Origin: Actinotalea sp. JY-7876
GTDB taxonomy: Bacteria; Actinomycetota; Actinomycetes; Actinomycetales; Cellulomonadaceae
Length of the DNA: 64,000 bases
Direction of reading: 5' to 3'
NCBI RefSeq assembly: GCF_014042015.1
Contig: NZ_CP059493.1
Coordinates: 2,976,001-3,040,000, forward strand
Part shown: piece by piece, positions 40,968 to 49,040 of the stretch
How the letters are laid out: every line of letters begins with the position of its first letter
How positions within the stretch are numbered: position 1 is the stretch's first letter
Position numbers and translations under genes: made by a program
The notes under the pieces: generated by a model
The model's database searches: none
Told to the model about the DNA's origin: nothing
What the model saw: the letters and a program-made list of their open reading frames with translations, nothing else

Positions 40968-41058
40968 GCGTCCAGCCTGGCGGCCCGCCCGCCGCGGCGG
41001 ATCGGCCCCAGGGACCGCCGTGGCGCGCCCGCCGTCACCCGTCGGGCCGGACGCGGCG

Positions 41059-41090
41059 AGGCCGGCTCATCCCGCAGGATGAGCCGGCCT
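41059..41090 (-). terminator. Strong hairpin after the DUF3048 gene
   Basis: A perfect 14-bp stem, AGGCCGGCTCATCC and its complement, with the 4-nt loop CGCA, 10 bp beyond the stop of the minus-strand gene. Confidence 0.8.
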
Positions 41091-41100
41091 GGCCACGACG

Positions 41101-42219
41101 TCAGCCGACGGTCAGCGACCCCTTGCCGGCGGGGATCATCTCGACCCACGTGTTGCCGGGCGCGAGCAGCAGCGGCGAGCCGTCGGCGGTGAAGAGCTGG
41201 AGCGGCGCGTCGGCCGCGGCCTTCGACCACGTGCCGGTGACCGTCGCCCCGCCCGTCGCGACGACGGCCTCCCCCGAGCCCACGAGCTCGTAGGTCGGCA
41301 CGGGCGCACCACCCTGCGCACCGTAGGGCGAGTTCGGGTGCGGCGCCGTGATCGCGACGACGTTGACGGCGCTCAGGCGCGCCCCGCTCGCCGCGGTCGC
41401 GGGCGTGCTGCCCTCCGAGCGCAGCCACGTCCCCGTGCCGGCGTCGAACGACCAGCTCGGCTTCGCCTGCGCCGACAGCGAGAACGTCAGGCTGGACGCG
41501 GGCGTCCCGGCCACGGCGGCGGTGGCGACGTCGGCGCGGCGCGCGAACGCGAACTGCTCACCGGGGGACGCGGAGTGCGCGGCATCCGCGGCCGCGAGGA
41601 ACGCCTGGGGGTCGCCCATGACGTTGTGCGGCGCGGACCTGCCGCGCACGCGGTAGAGGCCCGCGGCGCCGGCGTCGTGGCTGATGCTCTGCACGCCGCT
41701 GCCCGCGACCTCCGCCAGGATGCCGGGCTGGCCGCCCGAGTAGACGAGGAGGCCGTGCAGGGGCGCGACGACGAGCGGGTCCATCGGGCGCACGGAGCGG
41801 ATGGGGCCGACCTCGGCCGGCAGCTGCGAGTGGTACACCGCGATGAGACGCGAGACCTCGAACTCGACGACCGTCTCCCACACGACGTCGGCCTGCTCCA
41901 GCCCCACCTGGGGCCGCGCCACGGCGGTGTTCTCGACCTTGACGGCGATCGCCGGCCGCGTGGCGGGCTCGCCCGCGACGCCCGTGAGCGGCCACGTCGG
42001 CGCGACCACCGGCGCGGGGGGCGCGTTGCGCGCGCTCTCGATCGTCGGCTCGACGGTCACCGGCGCCGGCGTCTGGGGCCCGTCCGCCGGCGAGCACGCC
42101 ACGACACCCGCGGCGACGGTCATCGCCGCGAGGACGGCACCGACGCGTCGGCGCAGGCCGGCGGTCGTCCCGGAGCGGCGGTCACGGACGGTGGTGCTCG
42201 AGCGCGTGGTGGTCGACAC
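41101..42219 (-). CDS. DUF3048 (YerB-like) lipoprotein
   Basis: 372 residues. GTG 42219 has GAAGGAGC 5 nt upstream. The signal sequence ends in a lipobox-like AAGVVAC, so Cys about 48 is probably lipid-modified. The mature part has the DUF3048 features RPAIAVKVENTAVARPQVGLEQADVV, split here, and VGPIRSVRPMDPLVVAPL. The C-terminal part matches the paired DUF3048_C domain (TWVEMIPAGKGSL). Family function is unknown; Bacillus YerB is an example. It is divergent from menE. Confidence 0.85.
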   Translation of the reverse strand: MSTTTRSSTTVRDRRSGTTAGLRRRVGAVLAAMTVAAGVVACSPADGPQTPAPVTVEPTIESARNAPPAPVVAPTWPLTGVAGEPATRPAIAVKVENTAVARPQVGLEQADVVWETVVEFEVSRLIAVYHSQLPAEVGPIRSVRPMDPLVVAPLHGLLVYSGGQPGILAEVAGSGVQSISHDAGAAGLYRVRGRSAPHNVMGDPQAFLAAADAAHSASPGEQFAFARRADVATAAVAGTPASSLTFSLSAQAKPSWSFDAGTGTWLRSEGSTPATAASGARLSAVNVVAITAPHPNSPYGAQGGAPVPTYELVGSGEAVVATGGATVTGTWSKAAADAPLQLFTADGSPLLLAPGNTWVEMIPAGKGSLTVG

Positions 42220-42302
42220 CGGCAGCTCCTTCTTGCCGTGGAACGGCCTCGTGCGTGCAGCGAGCCGGGCCCGGCCCGGCTCCCGATACTGTACGGCGCA
42301 CC

Positions 42303-42308
42303 TACGCT
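42303..42308 (+). promoter_or_regulatory. menE -10 element (probably leaderless)
   Basis: TACGCT ends 6 nt before the menE GTG. The hexamer is identical to that before menF. Confidence 0.5.
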
Positions 42309-42314
42309 GGCACG

Positions 42315-43490
42315 GTGGGACGCGCACTGGTGGTGCCTGTGGGGCCTGGTCGCTCCGGCGCGGCGGAGGTGGCGGAGGTCACGCGGGCGGTCGCGTCGGC
42401 GCTCAGCGGTCGTGGTCCGGCCGTGGCCGCCGTGGCGCGGGCGGCGGGCGACGAGGCCACCCGTGCGGACGGGCCCGAGGTCCCCGACGACGTCGCCCTG
42501 GTCGTGCGGACGTCCGGCTCCACCGGGCGCCCCCGGCACGTCCTGCTCACGCGCGACGCGCTCGAGGCCTCCGCGCGGGCGACCCACGAGCGCCTGGGCG
42601 GTCCCGGGCGCTGGCTCCTCGCCCTTCCCCTCGACCACGTCGCCGGGCTCCAGGTCGTCGCGCGCACCGTCCTGGCCGGGGGCCGGCCCGCGGTCGTCCC
42701 GGAGCCGGCCGACCCGGCGGCGCTCGCCGACGCGGTCACCCGTGCCCGGACGCAGGACCCGGGCGCGCGGCTCTACGCGTCGCTCGTCCCCACGCAGCTG
42801 CGGCGCGTGGTCCAGGCGCCCGAGCACGCCAGGGCCCTCCGCGCGCTGGACGCGGTCCTCGTCGGCGGGGCGTCGGCGGCGCCCGCGCTGCTCGACCGCG
42901 CGCGCGAGCTCGGCCTCCGCGTGGTGACCACCTACGGGATGAGCGAGACGTGCGGCGGCTGCGTCTACGACGGCGTGCCGCTCGACGGCGTCGACGTCGA
43001 GCTCGACGGCGCCGGGCGCGTGCTCCTCGCGGGGCCGGTCCTGGCGCGGGGGTACCTCGACGACCCCGCGGCCCAGGCCGAGGCGTTCGTCGAGCGCGGG
43101 GGGCGCCGCTGGCACCGCACCAACGACGCCGGACGCCTCGACGGCGGCCGGCTGCACGTGGTGGGCCGCGCCGACGACGTCCTGGTCACCGGCGGGGAGA
43201 AGGTCGCCCCGGCCGCGGTGGAGGCCGCGCTCGCGGCGCTCGGGCTCGAGGCGTGCGTCGTCGGCGTGCCGGACCCCGAGTGGGGCCAGGCCGTCGTGGC
43301 CGTCGTCGTCCGGCCCGCGCACGGGCAGCCCGCGGCCCTCGACGACGTCCGGACCGCCGTGCGCCGTACCCTGGGGCAGGCCGCGGCCCCGCGGCACCTC
43401 GTGCTGGTCGACGCCCTGCCGCTGCGCGGCCCGGGCAAGGTCGACCGGTCCGCGGTGGCGCGCCTGGCGCGTGGCGCCGTGCGCGCCTAG
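42315..43490 (+). CDS. menE: o-Succinylbenzoate-CoA ligase
   Basis: 391 residues, short for the AMP-binding family but usual for actinobacterial MenE. Motifs are VVRTSGSTGRPRHVLLT (P-loop), TTYGMSETCGGCVYDG, RTNDAGRLDGGRLHVVGRADD and the C-terminal lysine in GPGKVDRSA. It activates o-succinylbenzoate with ATP and CoA. GTG 42315 fits the leaderless promoter and keeps the first strand RALVVPV. It starts 95 bp from the divergent DUF3048 gene. Confidence 0.9.
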   Translation: MGRALVVPVGPGRSGAAEVAEVTRAVASALSGRGPAVAAVARAAGDEATRADGPEVPDDVALVVRTSGSTGRPRHVLLTRDALEASARATHERLGGPGRWLLALPLDHVAGLQVVARTVLAGGRPAVVPEPADPAALADAVTRARTQDPGARLYASLVPTQLRRVVQAPEHARALRALDAVLVGGASAAPALLDRARELGLRVVTTYGMSETCGGCVYDGVPLDGVDVELDGAGRVLLAGPVLARGYLDDPAAQAEAFVERGGRRWHRTNDAGRLDGGRLHVVGRADDVLVTGGEKVAPAAVEAALAALGLEACVVGVPDPEWGQAVVAVVVRPAHGQPAALDDVRTAVRRTLGQAAAPRHLVLVDALPLRGPGKVDRSAVARLARGAVRA

Positions 43491-43580
43491 GGGCCGCACC
43501 GGACGCCCGCCGGCCCCGGTCGGCACCTGTCGACACCAGGCGGCACCTGTCGAGGACCCCGAGAGACGAGGACGAGGACG

Positions 43581-44450
43581 ATGGCGACTGCCGCGGAGTG
43601 GGTCGAGGGCGCGCGGCTGCGCACCCTCCCGGCGGCGGTGGCGCCGGTGCTCGTGGGCACGGGGGCGGCGGCGCAGCTGGGCGAGGCGTCGGTCGTCCGG
43701 GGACTGCTGGCCGCGGGCGTGGCGCTCGCGCTCCAGGTGGGCGTCAACTACGCGAACGACTACTCCGACGGCATCCGCGGCACCGACCTCGACCGCGTCG
43801 GACCCCTGCGCCTGACGGGCTCGGGCGCGGCCCGGCCGTCGCAGGTCCGCGGCGCCGCCTTCGCCGCGTTCGGCGTCGGCGCCGCGCTCGGCCTCGTGCT
43901 CGTGGCGCTCTCGGGCCACTGGTGGCTGCTCGGCGTCGGCGTCCTGGCCATCGCCGCGGCCTGGTACTACACCGGCGGCCGCAGCCCCTACGGGTACCGC
44001 GGGCTGGGCGAGGTCGGCGTGTTCGTCTTCTTCGGCCTCGTGGCCGTGCTGGGGACCACCTACACGCAGGCCGACCGGATCTCCTGGCCGGCCGTCGCGG
44101 GGGCCGTCGGCGTGGGCTCGCTGGCGTGCGCCCTGCTCATGGTCAACAACATCCGCGACATCCCGACCGACGTGCTCAGCGGGAAGCGCACGCTCGCCGT
44201 GCGCCTGGGCGACTACCGCGCGCGGCGGGTCTACGCCGGACTGCTCGGCGTCGCCGTGGTCGCCGGGCTGGCGTGCGCGCTCGCCGCGCCCTGGTCCGTG
44301 CTCGTGCTGCTCGTCGCGGTCCCGGCCGGCATCCTCGCGGGCACCGTGCTGCTCGGCGCCCGGGGCGTGCTCCTCAAGCCGGTGCTCGCGGGCACCGGGC
44401 TGCTCGAGCTCGGCTACGGCGTGCTGCTCGGCCTCGGGCTGTCGATCTGA
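43581..44450 (+). CDS. menA: 1,4-Dihydroxy-2-naphthoate polyprenyltransferase
   Basis: 289 residues and about nine helices, UbiA family. The two Asp-rich motifs are NYANDYSDGIRGTD and NNIRDIPTDVLSGKRTLAV. It attaches the polyprenyl chain to DHNA at the membrane, using the product of the prenyl synthase at 11846-12853. GACGAGGACGAGGACG gives ribosome-site-like repeats before ATG 43581. The 13-bp sequence CGGCACCTGTCGA occurs twice upstream (43521 and 43541). The 3' end overlaps the convergent DUF4229 gene by 37 bp. Confidence 0.95.
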   Translation: MATAAEWVEGARLRTLPAAVAPVLVGTGAAAQLGEASVVRGLLAAGVALALQVGVNYANDYSDGIRGTDLDRVGPLRLTGSGAARPSQVRGAAFAAFGVGAALGLVLVALSGHWWLLGVGVLAIAAAWYYTGGRSPYGYRGLGEVGVFVFFGLVAVLGTTYTQADRISWPAVAGAVGVGSLACALLMVNNIRDIPTDVLSGKRTLAVRLGDYRARRVYAGLLGVAVVAGLACALAAPWSVLVLLVAVPAGILAGTVLLGARGVLLKPVLAGTGLLELGYGVLLGLGLSI

Positions 44451-44776
44451 CGGTCCGGACCCTGCGGGTCGTGCGGACGGTCAGCGCCCGGGGCCGGTGA
44501 CCCCGCACCCGGGCCCCTCGCCTCGGCGTCCTCGGCCAGGACGTCGTCCTCGACGCCTGCGCTGAACCGCGGCCCCGTGCGCCGGCGTTCGGCACGGTCG
44601 GCGATCCACCGCGCCGCGCGGTCCCGCGGACCGGCCAGCAGCAGGTAGGACAGGGCCCACGCGACGAGGGCCGCGACGACCACGAGCAGCCAGCCGCCGA
44701 GGCCGACGGCCCATCCGGCGACGAGGACCCCGGCCAGCAGGCCCAGGCGAAGGAGGGAGTAGACGAGCATCGGCAC
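44414..44776 (-). CDS. DUF4229 small membrane protein
   Basis: 120 residues. Two helices (LLRLGLLAGVLVAGWAVGL, then LLVVVAALVAWALSYLLL) are followed by RDRAARWIADR and a hydrophilic tail, the DUF4229 pattern. GTG 44776 is preferred over ATG 44770 because TACGCT ends 6 nt before it. Its last 37 bp are antisense to the end of menA. Function unknown. Confidence 0.75.
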   Translation of the reverse strand: MPMLVYSLLRLGLLAGVLVAGWAVGLGGWLLVVVAALVAWALSYLLLAGPRDRAARWIADRAERRRTGPRFSAGVEDDVLAEDAEARGPGAGSPAPGADRPHDPQGPDRQIDSPRPSSTP

Positions 44777-44782
44777 GCCCCC

Positions 44783-44800
44783 AGCGTAGGCGCCTAGGCT
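44783..44800. promoter_or_regulatory. Back-to-back -10 elements for two divergent leaderless genes
   Basis: On the minus strand TACGCT (44788-44783) ends 6 nt before GTG 44776. On the plus strand TAGGCT (44795-44800) ends 6 nt before ATG 44807. Both spacers read GGGGGC. The whole intergenic region is only 30 bp. Confidence 0.55.
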
Positions 44801-44806
44801 GGGGGC

Positions 44807-45199
44807 ATGGTCAGGGCCCTGCCGTACATCGTCCCGCTCGCGCTCGCGCTGTTCGCCCTCATCGACCTGTCGCGCAGCTCGGCCGTCGAGCGCGCCGAGA
44901 TCCACCCCGCGGCGTGGGTGGCGATCATCGTGCTGCTCCCCGTGGTCGGACCGGTCGCATGGATCGCCGTGAGCCGCAGCCGGATCGCGGCGGCACGCCG
45001 CGCCGCGGGCGGCACCGCGCCGACGCGCCCGGCACCGGGGCGCCCGAAGCCGCGGCGCTCGGGCCCGGTCGCGCCCGACGACGACCCCGACTTCCTCTGG
45101 CGGCTCGAGAGGGAGCGGCGCCGACGCGCCCACGGGACGCAGGAGCCGGGCGACGGCGACGGGCCCGCGCCCGACCCGGAGGACCGCAGCACCGACTGA
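44807..45199 (+). CDS. Phospholipase D N-terminal-like (PLDc_N) membrane protein
   Basis: 130 residues. Two helices (IVPLALALFALIDLSR and WVAIIVLLPVVGPVAWIAV) with ALIDLSR and GPVAWI match the PLDc_N domain, found alone in many small actinobacterial proteins. The rest is a basic then acidic cytoplasmic tail (DDDPDFLWRLERERRRR). No catalytic HKD motif exists, so it is not a phospholipase. Role unknown. Confidence 0.8.
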   Translation: MVRALPYIVPLALALFALIDLSRSSAVERAEIHPAAWVAIIVLLPVVGPVAWIAVSRSRIAAARRAAGGTAPTRPAPGRPKPRRSGPVAPDDDPDFLWRLERERRRRAHGTQEPGDGDGPAPDPEDRSTD

Positions 45200-45206
45200 G
45201 CCTCGG

Positions 45207-45243
45207 CGCGTCGACGCAGTGGTCGACGCAGTCGGTCGACGCG
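45207..45243. terminator. Hairpin with GTCGACGC repeats between convergent genes
   Basis: CGCGTCGAC at 45207-45215 can pair with GTCGACGCG at 45235-45243, with another GTCGAC inside the loop. Three GTCGACGC units occur 12-13 bp apart. Confidence 0.5.
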
Positions 45244-45244
45244 G

Positions 45245-45631
45245 TCAGGACGACGCGCTGAGCAGAACCGCCGCGACCCCGATCGCCGCGAGGCCCGCCG
45301 CGAGCCAGGCGGCCTCCGGGAGGTACTCGCGTGGGGCGGTGACCAGCGGCCCCGGGCTGTCCACGTCGCGGATCCGGGCGATGCGTCGGCGGTGCGCCCG
45401 CAGCGCCAGGACGAGGCACGGCCCGCAGAGCACGAGCAGCACCCCGGCGACCACCTGGGACCAGGCACCGTCGCCCAGCCCGACGACCACCGCCACGACC
45501 CCGGTCAGGGCGAAGAGGCCACCGGCCATGGCCGTGGCGAAGCCACGTCCCCACATGCTCTGCTCGCGGAGCTCGCCCCAGGTGACCGAGGCGTCGGCCG
45601 GGCCGCGGCGAGACGGCGCCGTGTCGTTCAC
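45245..45631 (-). CDS. Small membrane protein attached to the cytochrome c maturation cluster
   Basis: 128 residues. Two central helices (ATAMAGGLFALTGVVAVVV; VVAGVLLVLCGPCLVLAL), a basic loop RAHRRRRIARIRD-like, and a final helix AWLAAGLAAIGVAAVLL. The GTG start overlaps the ccsB stop (GTGA). I recognise no family. Position suggests a minor part in heme delivery or c-type cytochrome assembly, but this is only context. Confidence 0.7.
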   Translation of the reverse strand: MNDTAPSRRGPADASVTWGELREQSMWGRGFATAMAGGLFALTGVVAVVVGLGDGAWSQVVAGVLLVLCGPCLVLALRAHRRRIARIRDVDSPGPLVTAPREYLPEAAWLAAGLAAIGVAAVLLSASS

Positions 45632-46608
45632 TCGCCCGACGGCAGGCCGCCGTAGTCGTGCAGCCCTTGGAAGAAGAGGTTCACGCCCGTGAAGTTGAAG
45701 ATCACGGTGGCGTAGCCGACGAGCACGAACCACGCCGCGCGCCGCCCGGACCAGCCCCGGGTCGTGCGGGCGTGCAGGTAGGCCGCGTAGACGACCCACA
45801 CGACGAAGCTCCAGACCTCCTTGGGGTCCCAGCCCCAGTAGCGGCCCCACGTGTGCTCGGCCCAGACGGCGCCGGCCATGACGGTGAAGGTCCACAGGAC
45901 GAAGCCCACGGCCGTGATCCGGAAGGACAGCGCCTCGAGGTCGCGCACCGGCGGGAGCGCGTCGAGCAGGGCCCAGCGCCGGGACGCGAGGCGCGGCGAG
46001 CCGGAGTCGCGCGCGTCCTTGAGCAGCTGCAGGGCGCTCGAGGCGAAGGAGACCGTGAGCAGCCCCGTCGCGATCGTCGCGATCGACACGTGGATCACGA
46101 GCCAGTAGCTCTGCAGCGCGGGCTCGACGGGGCTGGCCGGCGTGTAGAACACGGCGAGGCCGATGCCCAGCGCGACGACGGCGAGCCCGATGACGATCGT
46201 GCCGAGGAAGCGCAGGTCGCGCCGGCGGCACAGCACGAGGAACGTCACGACGGCGACGAGCGTCCCGACCAGCGTGAACTCGTACATGTTGGCCCACGGC
46301 ACGCGGCCCGCGGCCACGCCGCGCAGCACCGTGCCGGCCCCGTGCAGGAGCACGCCGAGGATCGTCGTCGACATCGCGATGCCGGCGGCGCGGCGTCGGC
46401 GCGGGGCCGCGTCCGCGGGCATCCCGTCCGCGGGTTCCGGCTCGAGGGCGGGCGCCGAGGCCCCTGCCGCGCCGACGAGCGTCCGCTCGCCCACGCGCGC
46501 CCGCGTGTCCGCGAGGCGCGCCAGGTCGATCGAGAACGCCACGAGCGCGACCGCGTAGGCCGTCGTCGCGCCCCACACCAGCAGCGTGCTCAGCTCACCG
46601 AGACTCAT
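45628..46608 (-). CDS. ccsB: System II cytochrome c heme-lyase subunit CcsA/ResC type
   Basis: 326 residues and about eight helices. The heme-handling signature WGRYWGWDPKEVWSFVVW is near residue 260, with conserved histidines in VIHVSIATI and AEHTW. It works with ResB to export heme and attach it to apocytochrome c. ATG 46608 has GGCAGGA upstream and lies 14 bp inside the resB end. Names vary between ccsA, ccsB and resC. Confidence 0.93.
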   Translation of the reverse strand: MSLGELSTLLVWGATTAYAVALVAFSIDLARLADTRARVGERTLVGAAGASAPALEPEPADGMPADAAPRRRRAAGIAMSTTILGVLLHGAGTVLRGVAAGRVPWANMYEFTLVGTLVAVVTFLVLCRRRDLRFLGTIVIGLAVVALGIGLAVFYTPASPVEPALQSYWLVIHVSIATIATGLLTVSFASSALQLLKDARDSGSPRLASRRWALLDALPPVRDLEALSFRITAVGFVLWTFTVMAGAVWAEHTWGRYWGWDPKEVWSFVVWVVYAAYLHARTTRGWSGRRAAWFVLVGYATVIFNFTGVNLFFQGLHDYGGLPSGE

Positions 46609-48259
46609 CGTCCTGCCTCTCCGACGGCGCGTCGCGCACCGTGTCCATGACCCGCGCGAGCTCGTCCGCGAGGCCGACGTCGTCCCCCCGGGCCAGTGCG
46701 GCACCAGCGACCACTGTACGGCCGGCGCCGCCCGCCTCCTCGCCGGCGGTCACGCGCAGCCACAGCCGGCGGCGCGGGGTGAAGAGCGAGACCGAGAGCC
46801 CGACGAGCGCCACGACGGAGAACGCCAGGAGCCAGGGCAGCGACGGGTCGTGCCGCAGGTCGAGCGCCACGAACCGGGGCAGCCCCTGCCAGGTCAGCGT
46901 CCCGAGGCCGTCCGGCAGCTCGACCGTCTGGCCCGGCTCGACGAACAGCGTCACGGGGGTGCCGTCCGCCTCCGTCGCCTGCGTCATCGCGCTGGAGTCC
47001 AGCTCGTAGACGTTCTGCGGGATGCCCTCGTCCAGGCCGAGGTCGCCGGACCACACGCTGAGGACCAGCAGCGGCGCCTCGGGCTCCGGGCGCACCGACG
47101 CGGCGGCGATCGGGCTCACCACGGCGGTCGGCAGCAGGACGCCGACGAGACCGATCTGGTCCCCCGTCGAGACGTCCGGGACCTTGACCACCCCGTTGGA
47201 CGTGTAGACGGCGTCCTGCGGCAGGAACGGCACGGTGCCCGCGAAGGCGACCTCCCCCGCGGCGTCGTGGACCACGAGGTCGGGCGCGTAGCCGTTGCCC
47301 TGCAGGTAGACCTTCGCGCCGCCCGCCGTGAGGGGGTGGTTGACGCGGATGGTCGCCTCGCGCGGCTGCTCGCCGGGCTCGGTCAGCGTGACGTCCGCCC
47401 GGAAGTCCTCGGCGCGGGCGTCGGCCGTGAAGCGCGAGGTGAAGGCGTCGAGGGTCAGGGTGAAGGGCACGAGGGAGCCCGGGTCGACGGCGGACCCGGC
47501 GCGGAACGTGTCGTAGTCCGTCATCGCGTTGGCGAAGCCCTCGCCCTCGATGACGATGGCCTGCCCGCGGTAGCTGAGCATCTGGCCGGTCGCGACCGAG
47601 ACGAGGATGCCGAGGAGCGCGAGGTGGAACGCGATGTTGCCGCTCTCGCGCAGGTAGCCGCGCTCCGCCGAGACCTCCACGACGCCCGGTCCGGGGCGGG
47701 TGACGTCGACCCGGAACCGCGGGAGCCGGCGGAACCGGCCGACGAGGACGCGGCGCGCGGCCGCGGCGACGTCGTCCGGGGACGCGGCGACGGTGGCCTC
47801 GTCGCGGACGGCGAAGCGCTCGAACCGGCGCGGCGCGCGGGGCGGCCGGGCCCGCACGGCCCGCAGGTGGGTGCGCAGGCGCGGCAGGATGCAGCCCACG
47901 AGCGAGACGAACAGCAGCAGGTAGACGGCCGAGAACCAGACCGACGCGTAGACGTCGAAGAAGCCCAGGCGGTCCAGCCAGGGCCCGAGCGTCGGGTTGT
48001 CCTGCAGGTACCGCGCGACGGCGCCCGGGTCCTGCGGGTACTGCGGCAGCACCGAGCCCGGCACGGCCACGACGGCCAGCAGCATGAGGAGCATGAGCGC
48101 GACGCGCATGCTCGTGAGCTGGCGCCAGGTCCAGCGCAGGGTCCCGGCCAGCCCGAGGCGCGGCAGGACGGCGGGGTCGCCGGGACGGGCCGCGGGCGTC
48201 GCCTCGGGGCCGTCGTCGGTCTCCAGCCCCTCGGGCCGGTAGGGCGCGCGCGGGCTCAC
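46595..48259 (-). CDS. resB: ResB-like cytochrome c biogenesis protein
   Basis: 554 residues. ResB pattern: RWTWRQLTSMRVALMLLMLL (first helix), SVWFSAVYLLLFVSLVGCILPR, a third helix near LAFHLALLGILVSVA with the conserved RESGNIAFH, a large extracytoplasmic beta domain with NHPLTAGGAKVYLQGNGYAP, and a final helix before FTPRRRLW. It is the partner of CcsB in the heme lyase. The GTG start overlaps the ccdA stop (GTGA). Confidence 0.94.
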   Translation of the reverse strand: MSPRAPYRPEGLETDDGPEATPAARPGDPAVLPRLGLAGTLRWTWRQLTSMRVALMLLMLLAVVAVPGSVLPQYPQDPGAVARYLQDNPTLGPWLDRLGFFDVYASVWFSAVYLLLFVSLVGCILPRLRTHLRAVRARPPRAPRRFERFAVRDEATVAASPDDVAAAARRVLVGRFRRLPRFRVDVTRPGPGVVEVSAERGYLRESGNIAFHLALLGILVSVATGQMLSYRGQAIVIEGEGFANAMTDYDTFRAGSAVDPGSLVPFTLTLDAFTSRFTADARAEDFRADVTLTEPGEQPREATIRVNHPLTAGGAKVYLQGNGYAPDLVVHDAAGEVAFAGTVPFLPQDAVYTSNGVVKVPDVSTGDQIGLVGVLLPTAVVSPIAAASVRPEPEAPLLVLSVWSGDLGLDEGIPQNVYELDSSAMTQATEADGTPVTLFVEPGQTVELPDGLGTLTWQGLPRFVALDLRHDPSLPWLLAFSVVALVGLSVSLFTPRRRLWLRVTAGEEAGGAGRTVVAGAALARGDDVGLADELARVMDTVRDAPSERQDDESR

Positions 48260-49038
48260 AGGACCGTCTCGTACCCGGCCACGAGGCCCTGGAGCGACGC
48301 GGTCCACGTACCCCACAGCCCGGTCACGAGCGCCAGCCCGACGGCGACGAGCACGCCGCCACCGATGCGCATCACCGCGACGCGGTGCCGGCGCAGGAAG
48401 CCGAGCGCCCGCTGCGACCGCTCGAGGCCCAGCGCGACCAGCAGGAAGGGAAGCCCCAGGCCGAGGCAGTAGGCGACCGACAGCACGGCGCCACGCCCCG
48501 CCGAGGCGCCGTCGAGCGCGAGCGTGTAGACCGCGACGAGCGTCGGCCCGATGCACGGCGCCCAGCCGAGCCCGAAGACGACGCCGAGGAGCGGTGCGCC
48601 CCACAGCCCCGCCCGCGGCGCGACGTGCAGGCGGCGCTCGCGCTGACCGAACGGCAGCCAGCCGAGGAACGCGAGGCCCATGAGGACGACGACGACGCCC
48701 AGCACCCGCGTGACGGGGTCGCTCCACTGCGCCAGCACCGCGCCGAGGGACCCGGCGAGCACGCCGAAGAGGACGAAGACCAGGGTGAACCCGGCCACGA
48801 AGAGGCCCACGCCCACCAGGAGCCGGCCGCGGCGCACGTCGGTGAGCGTGGCGCCCGCGGGGTCCCCGGGCGACCGGCCGGCGCGGCTCGCCCCGGCCAT
48901 GCCCGTCACGTAGCCCAGGTACCCGGGCACGAGCGGGAGCACGCACGGCGACGCGAACGACACCAGCCCCGCGAGGAGCGCGAGCGGGATCGCCAGCAGC
49001 ATGGAGCCGCCGAGGACCGTCCCCGTGACGTCGCCCAT
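48256..49038 (-). CDS. ccdA: CcdA-type thiol/disulfide electron transporter
   Basis: 260 residues and six helices. The two redox cysteines are in SFASPCVLPLVPGYLGYV and GLGWAPCIGPTLVAVY. It carries reducing equivalents from cytoplasmic thioredoxin to ResA. ATG 49038 lies 2 nt after the resA stop. The C-terminal helix region GIGGGVLVAVGLALV-like ends the protein. Confidence 0.95.
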   Translation of the reverse strand: MGDVTGTVLGGSMLLAIPLALLAGLVSFASPCVLPLVPGYLGYVTGMAGASRAGRSPGDPAGATLTDVRRGRLLVGVGLFVAGFTLVFVLFGVLAGSLGAVLAQWSDPVTRVLGVVVVLMGLAFLGWLPFGQRERRLHVAPRAGLWGAPLLGVVFGLGWAPCIGPTLVAVYTLALDGASAGRGAVLSVAYCLGLGLPFLLVALGLERSQRALGFLRRHRVAVMRIGGGVLVAVGLALVTGLWGTWTASLQGLVAGYETVL

Positions 49039-49040
49039 GC

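Noticed and set aside
44807-45199. A phospholipase D enzyme
   Set aside because: Only the N-terminal membrane domain is present and there is no HKD motif.
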